A stretch of DNA of 42,154 nucleotides from DATBHZ01 sp036557185. GTDB lineage: Bacteria > Actinomycetota > Acidimicrobiia > IMCC26256 > JAENVU01. Positions 32,174-40,040 of this stretch are shown here, piece after piece. Below the pieces are notes generated by a model. The model was not told the origin of the DNA. It did not search any database and saw nothing but the letters and a program-made list of their open reading frames with translations. Both the position numbers and the translations under genes were made by a program. Where the stretch lies: assembly GCA_036557185.1 (NCBI GenBank), contig DATBHZ010000116.1:1-42154 (forward strand), given 5' to 3'. The first letter of the stretch is position 1. Each line of letters begins with the position of its first letter.

Positions 32174-32200
32174 TTAGCACTCGATAGTACCGAGTGCTAC
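32174..32200. promoter_or_regulatory. CIRCE operator (HrcA-binding site)
   Basis: TTAGCACTC, nine bases, GAGTGCTAC matches the CIRCE consensus TTAGCACTC-N9-GAGTGCTAA at 17 of 18 positions. It lies upstream of hrcA-dnaJ and wholly within the last nine codons of hemW, including its stop codon. Confidence 0.93.
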
Positions 32201-33319
32201 CTCCGGCCGCGGGTCCTCCCGGCGCTCGGCGGCCAGCAGCAGCCGATTCGTGACGTCCGACGCCATCAGCCGTCCCGCCCGGGTCAGGACGATCCGCTCG
32301 TCTCGGAGCTCGACCATCTCGCCGTCGGCCAGCTGGCGCGCGATGCGCTCGGCTCCGGCCGGGACCCGCGCACCGTCGCGCGTCCGGAGCGCGAGCGCGA
32401 AGTGCTCGTCGGCGCGCTCCGCGGGCGCAAGCTGCTCGGACCCCGCCTCGGGATCCCCGCCTTCCTCGACAGCGGCGATGTAACGCTCGGGGGAGCGGAC
32501 GTTCCAGAAACGGCGCCCGCCGAGCGCGCCGTGCGCCGCGCAGCCGATTGCCAGGTAGTCGCCACCCGACCAGTACAAGCGGTTGTGCATGCACTCCCCG
32601 CCTGCTCGCGACCAGTTGGAGATCTCGTACCACTCGAAGCCGTGGGCACCGAGCAGCTCGTCGGCGAGCACGTACTTGTCGGCCTGGTCGTCGTCGTCAG
32701 GCCGGCGGCTCGTCCCGTGGGCAACCGCACGACCGAGTGGGGTGGCCGGCTCCACGGTCAGCGCGTACGCGCTGACGTGATCGGGTTCGAGCGCGACGGC
32801 CCCGCGGACCGTCGCGGCCCAGCTCTTCCGGGACTCGCCCGGCGTGCCGTAGATGAGGTCCAGGTTCAGGTGGCCGATGCCTGCGCGGCGGGTCGCATCG
32901 ACCGCGCGGACGACGTTGTCCGGGTCGTGCGTGCGGTTGAGAGCCCGCAGCACCGATGGATCCATCGACTGCACACCGATGGACACCCGGTTCACACCGG
33001 CGTCCGCGTAACACGCGAGCTTGGCCGCATCGATTGAATCCGGGTTGCACTCGACGGTCACCTCGGCGCCCGGAGTCAGCGGGATCGCGGTGAGGACACC
33101 CGCCAGGCGCTCGCCGTCGACGAGTGAGGGCGTGCCTCCTCCGAAGAAGACGCTCGTCGCCGGTGCAAGGAGGCCTGCGGCGTCGAGCCTCCGGAGGTGG
33201 AGGAGGCAGGCGTCGAGGTAGCGGTCGACGAGATGGGCGCGATCCGTCCAGGTCGCGAAATCGCAGTAGTCGCAGCGATGCGAGCAGAACGGGATGTGCA
33301 CGTAGACGCCGAGCGGCAC
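32174..33319 (-). CDS. hemW: Radical SAM protein HemW (coproporphyrinogen dehydrogenase-like)
   Basis: A 381-residue radical SAM protein. The cluster motif PFCSHRCDYCDFATW (C-x3-C-x2-C) is followed by FFGGGTPSLV, VTVECNPDS, NRVSIGVQSMD and NLDLIYGTPGE, and a HemW C-terminal domain with EWYEISNWSR and HNRLYWSGGDYLAIGCAAHG. HemW proteins are now seen as heme chaperones rather than HemN enzymes, and the C-x3-C-x2-C motif without the extra Cys of HemN agrees. The GTG at 33319 is chosen because the conserved VYVHIPFC follows, leaving 32 bp to the divergent acyl-CoA dehydrogenase. Its last codons double as the CIRCE operator. Confidence 0.93.
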   Translation of the reverse strand: MPLGVYVHIPFCSHRCDYCDFATWTDRAHLVDRYLDACLLHLRRLDAAGLLAPATSVFFGGGTPSLVDGERLAGVLTAIPLTPGAEVTVECNPDSIDAAKLACYADAGVNRVSIGVQSMDPSVLRALNRTHDPDNVVRAVDATRRAGIGHLNLDLIYGTPGESRKSWAATVRGAVALEPDHVSAYALTVEPATPLGRAVAHGTSRRPDDDDQADKYVLADELLGAHGFEWYEISNWSRAGGECMHNRLYWSGGDYLAIGCAAHGALGGRRFWNVRSPERYIAAVEEGGDPEAGSEQLAPAERADEHFALALRTRDGARVPAGAERIARQLADGEMVELRDERIVLTRAGRLMASDVTNRLLLAAERREDPRPEVALGTIEC

Positions 33320-33337
33320 AGCGCCGATTGTCCCATC

Positions 33338-33343
33338 TACCGT
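33338..33343 (+). promoter_or_regulatory. Leaderless-type -10 box for the acyl-CoA dehydrogenase
   Basis: TACCGT is followed by eight bases and then the ATG at 33352, in the 32-bp divergent gap with hemW. Confidence 0.4.
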
Positions 33344-33351
33344 TGCACCGC

Positions 33352-34482
33352 ATGGACTTCGACCTGCCACCCGAGGCGGAAGAGCACCGGGCGGCCATTC
33401 GCGGCTTCCTCGACGAGCACGCGCCCGGCGGCGCGTACCCGCCCGACTGGAACCGCCGGCTCGCCGAGGCCGGCTATGTCACACCGCACTGGCCGGAGCC
33501 CTGGGGACGCGGCGCCTCACCGATCGAGCAGCTCGTGATCGACGAGGAGCTGCGGCGGGCGAAGGCCCCGAGGCCGATCAATCCCATCGGCATCGGCTGG
33601 GCCGGCCCGACGCTGCTGGTTGCCGGGACCGAGGCGCAGCACCAGCGTTTCCTGCCCGGGCTGATCGACGGCTCGGAGCTCTGGTGCCAGCTGTTCAGCG
33701 AGCCGGGCGCGGGCAGCGACCTCGCCTCGCTCACCACGCGCGCCGAACGCGACGGCGACCAGTACGTCGTGAACGGCCAGAAGGTCTGGACGACGTTCGC
33801 ACACCTCAGCCGCTACGGCATCCTGCTCGCGCGCACGGACCCGCACGCCGCGCCGCACAAGGGGATCACCTACTTCGTGCTCGACATGGCGACCCCGGGC
33901 ATCACCGTGCGCCCGATCAAGCAGATGAACGGGGCCTCGGACTTCAACGAGGTGTTCTTCGAGGACGTGCGCGTCCCAGTCGAGAACGTCGTCGGCAAGG
34001 AGCACGACGGCTGGCGGCTCGCGAAGGTCACCCTCGGCAACGAGCGCGTGTCGCTCTCGGGTGAGGGAGCGCTCTGGGGCCAGGGGCCGACTGCGAACGA
34101 CCTGCTCGACCTCGTGCGCGCGGAGGGCGGTGTGACCGATACCGTCGTTCGTCAACAGCTGGCGTCGCTGTACATCGAGTCGGAGGTGCTCCGGCTCATC
34201 CGGCTGCGGACCGTGTCGGCAAAGGTCCAGGGCCTCGAGCCGGGACCCGAGGCATCCGTGCGCAAGGCCCTCTCCGACGAGCACGGCCAGCACGTGATGA
34301 GCGCCGCAGTTGATCTCGCGAGCACCTACGGCCTGCTCCTCGACCGCGGTCCGTTCGGCTCCCTCCAGCCGATGTGGCCGCTCGGATACCTCTACAGCCG
34401 CGCCCTCACCATCGGCGGCGGGACGAGCGAGGTGCAGCGCAACATCCTCGGCGAGCGCGTGCTCGGGCTCCCGCGCGACTGA
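33352..34482 (+). CDS. Acyl-CoA dehydrogenase
   Basis: A 376-residue FAD-dependent dehydrogenase forming an alpha,beta double bond in an acyl-CoA. Signatures: QLFSEPGAGSDLASL (flavin/substrate loop), VVNGQKVWTTFAHLSRYGILLART, FEDVRVPVENVVGKEHDGW, and the C-terminal GGGTSEVQRNILGERVLGLPRD. A typical catalytic Glu cannot be placed with certainty. No beta-oxidation partners are adjacent, and it stands alone on the plus strand among minus-strand housekeeping genes. Actinobacteria use such FadE-like enzymes for fatty acids or sterol side chains; the substrate here is open. It converges on lepA with a 6-bp gap. Confidence 0.92.
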   Translation: MDFDLPPEAEEHRAAIRGFLDEHAPGGAYPPDWNRRLAEAGYVTPHWPEPWGRGASPIEQLVIDEELRRAKAPRPINPIGIGWAGPTLLVAGTEAQHQRFLPGLIDGSELWCQLFSEPGAGSDLASLTTRAERDGDQYVVNGQKVWTTFAHLSRYGILLARTDPHAAPHKGITYFVLDMATPGITVRPIKQMNGASDFNEVFFEDVRVPVENVVGKEHDGWRLAKVTLGNERVSLSGEGALWGQGPTANDLLDLVRAEGGVTDTVVRQQLASLYIESEVLRLIRLRTVSAKVQGLEPGPEASVRKALSDEHGQHVMSAAVDLASTYGLLLDRGPFGSLQPMWPLGYLYSRALTIGGGTSEVQRNILGERVLGLPRD

Positions 34483-34488
34483 GCAGGC

Positions 34489-36273
<1,785 letters not shown>

Positions 36274-36335
36274 TCCCCCATTCTCCCCGCGCCACGACGT
36301 GCCGCCCCGGAACGGCGCCCGAACCGGCCGACTGC

Positions 36336-36341
36336 TACCAT
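36336..36341 (+). promoter_or_regulatory. Probable -10 box of rpsT
   Basis: TACCAT fits the TANNNT consensus and leaves a leader of about 33 nt before the GTG at 36381, holding GGAG about 12 nt from the start. Confidence 0.4.
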
Positions 36342-36380
36342 CGTCGCCTCACCGGAAGATCTGTGGAGTCCCTGCGCGCC

Positions 36381-36644
36381 GTGGCAAACATCAAGAGCCA
36401 GAAGAAGCGAATCCTTCAGAACGAGAAGCGCCGGGTGCGCAACGTCGCCGTGCGCTCGGAGCTTAAGACGCGCACGAAGATCGCCAAGGGCGCGCTCCTC
36501 GAGGGTGCCGACGATGCCGGCGAGAAGCTGCAGGCGGCCCAGAAGCGCCTCGGGAAAGCTGCCTCCAAGGGCGTCATCCACAAGAACGCCGCGGCCCGGC
36601 GCACCTCGCGTCTGATGAAGGCCGCCGGGCGCGACGCCGAGTAG
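36381..36644 (+). CDS. rpsT: 30S ribosomal protein S20
   Basis: An 87-residue basic, helical protein that binds 16S rRNA early in 30S assembly. It starts with (M)ANIKSQKKRILQNEKRRVRNVAVRS and ends HKNAAARRTSRLMKAAG, both standard. The GTG at 36381 gives the family length; an upstream in-frame GTG at 36363 would add six nonconserved residues. Its stop codon abuts the stop codon of the convergent holA with no base between them. Confidence 0.96.
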   Translation: MANIKSQKKRILQNEKRRVRNVAVRSELKTRTKIAKGALLEGADDAGEKLQAAQKRLGKAASKGVIHKNAAARRTSRLMKAAGRDAE

Positions 36645-37700
36645 TCAGCGCCGAGCCCCGCGCCCGCGCGATCGCGCGGCGCCCGATGCGCGTCTCCCAT
36701 GGAGCGCGGCGAGACGCGCGACCAGCACCTCGAGGACGGCGTCCTCCGGGAGGGCCGTCGCGCCCTTGAGCTCGATGTCGGCGCGTTGCAGGTGCTCGAC
36801 AGCCGTGCGGAGCCCGTCGGATCCCAGCGCGCGTGACGCTTCGAGAGCCTTCTTGGCGGGATACGTGCTGCCCTTGCCGCCGAGCGCCGCGTGCGCGTCG
36901 TTCGTCGAGGTGATCGACGGGTCGTCGAGGCGGAGGAGACGCTTGTACCGAGCGTGCACCAGACCGAGCGCTTGGAGCGGGTGCATGGCCTTCGCCTGGC
37001 GTGAGCTCGTCGCGCTGAGGAGGCGATGCAGCGTGTCGAGCGAGCCGGCGATGTCGCCCGACTCGATCCGGTTCGTGAGCTCGTACGCGGGAACGGACCC
37101 GCTCTCGCCGAGGTAAGGACGCACATCGTCGGCGGTGAGCGTCGAGCCGGGGCCGTACGTCGACGCGAGCAGGTCGACGACCGCCGCGACGCGACCGGCA
37201 TCCTCGCCGAGGTGCTCGACCACGGCGGCAGAAGCATCGTTGCGGAAGGTGAGCCCGGCATCGTCGAGCGCTTCGGCGAGCGCATCGGCGGTCGAGGTCG
37301 TGGCGGAGCCCACGGTCTCCGCCGGCTTGAGCGCATCGCCGAGCGACTTGGCGACACGACCGCTGCCCGCCGACACGAACACCATGACGGTCGTGTCGAG
37401 CAAGTCGTCGAGCACCGAGACGATCGGCTCGGCCTCGGTAGCGGTGAGCGCCTCGTAGTCGCGGACGATCACGATCCGGTGGGCGGTCATGAACGGCGGG
37501 CTCTGCGCGGCGTTCACGATCGCGGCGACGACCGCCGAGCGCGACGCGTCGGCAGGCTCGCCACCTTCCTTCGCGGCTGGGACGTCGAACGTCTCGACCG
37601 CGAGGGACCGGTCGTCGGTGCCGAGCAGACCGTCCACGAGATCCGCCGTCGCGCGCGAGCGCAGCACAGGATCAGCGCCACGCGCGACATAAAGGCTCAT
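36645..37700 (-). CDS. holA: DNA polymerase III delta subunit
   Basis: A 351-residue clamp-loader subunit that opens the beta clamp. It follows the delta layout: an N-terminal AAA+-like domain without Walker motifs (MSLYVARGADPVLRSRATADLVDGLL, SPPFMTAHRIVIVRDYEAL), a middle lid (GEDAGRVAAVVDLLASTYG, LTADDVRPYLGES) and a C-terminal collar (QALGLVHARYKRLLRLDD, LQRADIELKG). The ATG at 37700 overlaps the stop of the 90-bp repeat/comEC frame as ATGA. The comEA-comEC-holA order is common. It is directly convergent with rpsT. Confidence 0.93.
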   Translation of the reverse strand: MSLYVARGADPVLRSRATADLVDGLLGTDDRSLAVETFDVPAAKEGGEPADASRSAVVAAIVNAAQSPPFMTAHRIVIVRDYEALTATEAEPIVSVLDDLLDTTVMVFVSAGSGRVAKSLGDALKPAETVGSATTSTADALAEALDDAGLTFRNDASAAVVEHLGEDAGRVAAVVDLLASTYGPGSTLTADDVRPYLGESGSVPAYELTNRIESGDIAGSLDTLHRLLSATSSRQAKAMHPLQALGLVHARYKRLLRLDDPSITSTNDAHAALGGKGSTYPAKKALEASRALGSDGLRTAVEHLQRADIELKGATALPEDAVLEVLVARLAALHGRRASGAARSRGRGARR

Positions 37701-37786
37701 CCTTCCCGCTCCTGGCCCTTCGGGCCGGGCCGCTCGGGCCACGCTCCCTGCTCGCCGGGATACCCGGCTCGCGCACGGTCGCTCAT
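37697..37786 (-). repeat. 90-bp structured repeat/mini-ORF, copy B, before holA
   Basis: Same length and placement as copy A before dnaJ, 29 codons (MSDRARAGYPGEQGAWPERP...) ending in an ATGA overlap with holA. It is in frame with comEC and forms its last 29 residues. Hairpins are GCCGGG-TAT-CCCGGC (37768-37754) and GGCCC-GAA-GGGCC (37726-37714). In the first stem the second base pair is inverted relative to copy A (G-C versus C-G), a compensatory change that preserves pairing. Confidence 0.75.
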
Positions 37787-39223
37787 CACTCGGAGCCTAC
37801 GCAGACGATCAATCGACAGGAGAGCCGATCCTGCAGAGACGACGGCCGTGATGGCCCATGCGCTGCGGGCGTCGACCGCGAACGGTGCCCGCGCCGCCGT
37901 GGCGGCAATGACCTCCGTGAGCCGGAGGAGCAATCCGGTGGGCGCCTGGAGCAGCGCGGCCGCCCGCGTGCCCAGCGCGGCGCCTCCCATCCCCGCAACC
38001 AGACCCCACATCGTCAGCGGGCCGACGAGCGGCTCGGCGAGGAGGTTCGCCGGCAGTGCCACGAGCGGCACCGTGCCGAAGGTCGACAACAGGACGGGGG
38101 CGACGCCGAGCTCCGCTGCGAGCGTGACCGACAGCGGCTCACGCAGCCACCGCGGGCCGGGGAGCCTCAGGGCGATCGGCCGTGCGAGCAGGACGATGCC
38201 GCCGGCGGCGCCCACCGACAGCAGGAAGCCGACGGAGCGGAGCAGGAACGGGTCCGCCAGGACCAGCACGAGCGCGGCGAGCAAGAGCCCGCGGCGCGCG
38301 GGCACGGGGCGGCCGAGGAACGCGCCGAGTAGGGCGATCGAGGCCATCACGATCGCGCGCAGCACCGACGGCTCCCACCTCGTCATCGTGCCGAAGACGA
38401 GCAGCACGGCGAGGCCGAGGCCGAGGCGCACACCGAGCCGCGCCCGCCGCGCGAAGGGGGCGACGAGCGCGAGGACGAAGGCCACGTTCGCGCCGCTCAC
38501 GGCGAGCAGGTGGCTCAGCCCGGCGAGCCGGAAGTCGTCGACGACCGCCGGATCGAGGTCCCGCGTGTCGCCGAGAAGGAACCCGCGCAGCAACGCCTGC
38601 TCCCTCGGGGGAAGCGCCCGTGCGCCACGCAACACGAGCCCGCGCAGGCTGTTGGCGACCCGGTCGAGCGGACGGTCGGCCGGAGCGAAGGCAGTGATCC
38701 GCGTGACCCGGCATTTCGCGACCGCGTGCCGCCACCGGTACTGCGCGTCGAAGCCGTCGAGCGGCTCGACGGTGCCGATCGCCTCGACGCCGTCGCCTGC
38801 CTCGAGCAGGCGCAGCTCGGTTCCCTGCGTGCCCGATGCGTCGAGGAGGACCGTCCGACCTCCCGCGGATTGACCCGCGATCGACGACACGCGTACGAGC
38901 ACCCGCACCGAGTAGCGCGTCGCGGACGGATCGTCGGCGAGGTGCGCGACCACCCGGACCCCGCTCGCATGCCCGACGAGTTCGGACACCGGCGAGTGAG
39001 CGATGCCATCGAGCGCCCGCTGCTCCGTGGCCACGCCGAGCAGCAGGCATGCCGTGACCACCAGCACGACGCGGCGACCGCCACGGCACCGCAACAGCGC
39101 GAGCGCCATGAGCACGGCTCCGCAACCGAGGACCGGCCAGGCAGCGTTGGGTCCGAGCAGGTCGCCCGCGAGAATTCCGCCCACCGCGGACACGAGCGCA
39201 CCGGTGAGCGCCCATTCGCTCAC
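37697..39223 (-). CDS. comEC: ComEC/Rec2-type DNA uptake channel, without nuclease domain
   Basis: A 508-residue polytopic membrane protein resembling the DNA translocation channel of competence. The N-terminal part has membrane helices and the OB-like DUF4131 region (VRVVAHLADDPSATRYSVRVLV). The Competence domain contains RGFLLGDTRDLDPAVVDDFRLAGLSHLLAVSGANVAFVLALVAP and LRAIVMASIALLGAFLGRP. The C-terminal metallo-beta-lactamase domain of long ComEC proteins is absent. The last 29 residues come from the repeat element. The GTG start overlaps the comEA stop (GTGA). Natural competence is not proven by these genes alone. Confidence 0.9.
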   Translation of the reverse strand: MSEWALTGALVSAVGGILAGDLLGPNAAWPVLGCGAVLMALALLRCRGGRRVVLVVTACLLLGVATEQRALDGIAHSPVSELVGHASGVRVVAHLADDPSATRYSVRVLVRVSSIAGQSAGGRTVLLDASGTQGTELRLLEAGDGVEAIGTVEPLDGFDAQYRWRHAVAKCRVTRITAFAPADRPLDRVANSLRGLVLRGARALPPREQALLRGFLLGDTRDLDPAVVDDFRLAGLSHLLAVSGANVAFVLALVAPFARRARLGVRLGLGLAVLLVFGTMTRWEPSVLRAIVMASIALLGAFLGRPVPARRGLLLAALVLVLADPFLLRSVGFLLSVGAAGGIVLLARPIALRLPGPRWLREPLSVTLAAELGVAPVLLSTFGTVPLVALPANLLAEPLVGPLTMWGLVAGMGGAALGTRAAALLQAPTGLLLRLTEVIAATAARAPFAVDARSAWAITAVVSAGSALLSIDRLRRLRVMSDRARAGYPGEQGAWPERPGPKGQEREG

Positions 39224-39945
39224 ACGGCGACGAGGTCTTTGAGATCCGCGAACCGCCGGTCACCGATGCCGTGCACGGATCGGAGGTCGTTCACGGAGGT
39301 GAAGCCTCCGCGCTTGTCGCGCTCCGCGAGGATTGCCGCCGCCAGCGTCGGCCCGACGCCCGGGAGCGCCTCGAGTTGCGCTTCGGTCGCAGTGTTGAGG
39401 TTCAAAGGAGCGTCGGCCGAGGGCGCATCCGCGGTCGCGCCGGTTCCGGGGGCGCCATCCGATCCCGGATCCACTGCAGGAGCCAGCTGCTCGCCGAGCT
39501 TCGGGACGGCGATGCGCTCGCCGTCGACGAGCTTGGCCGCGAGGTTCAAGCGCTCGAGATCGGCGCCGGGCAGGCCGCCTCCCGCGCGCTCGATCGCGTC
39601 CGTGACCCGCGCTCCCTTGGTGAGCCGGACCACACCAGGGTGCACCACCGCGCCTGCGACCTGCACGACGACCTCGGAGCCGGCTGCCGGCTCGACCGGC
39701 ACCGTCGTGGTCGACGACGCCGAAACCTCGCTCGCCGGCAACGACGTGGCGCGCTGGTTACCCGAGCCGGCCGCGCCGATCCGGTACCAGATCACGCCTG
39801 CCAGCACGGCAGCGACCGCGAGAGCCACGAAGCGCACGCGCGGGTCGGACCACCAGGTCCGGACGCGATCGGCGAGCGTCGGCGCGAGCTCTCGAAGCTC
39901 GGGGCGCGGTGGAATCGATTGGGAACGTTCGCTGTCGGGGAGCAC
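39220..39945 (-). CDS. comEA: ComEA-like DNA-binding protein
   Basis: A 241-residue protein anchored by one membrane helix (about 38-58). An extracytoplasmic SLBB domain (VVVQVAGAVVHPGVVRLTKGARVTDAIERAGG) follows, then a Ser/Gly/Ala linker and a C-terminal helix-hairpin-helix pair (PLNLNTATEAQLEALPGVGPTLAAAILAERDKRGGFTSVNDLRSVHGIG) for double-stranded DNA binding. The GTG start has GGAGG upstream. It overlaps comEC, together forming the DNA-uptake pair. Confidence 0.93.
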   Translation of the reverse strand: MLPDSERSQSIPPRPELRELAPTLADRVRTWWSDPRVRFVALAVAAVLAGVIWYRIGAAGSGNQRATSLPASEVSASSTTTVPVEPAAGSEVVVQVAGAVVHPGVVRLTKGARVTDAIERAGGGLPGADLERLNLAAKLVDGERIAVPKLGEQLAPAVDPGSDGAPGTGATADAPSADAPLNLNTATEAQLEALPGVGPTLAAAILAERDKRGGFTSVNDLRSVHGIGDRRFADLKDLVAV

Positions 39946-40040
39946 TCCGTCCTCCGGCGTCTGGCGCGTCTCGAGGCGCGCGCGGGCACAGGAGGAAAAG
40001 CGCGGGAAAGCAGATGCAACCTAGCAGGAAGCTGTGACGC

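Noticed and set aside
37026..38873. 615-codon plus-strand frame opposite holA and comEC
   Set aside because: It overlaps two recognised genes and shows no family features.
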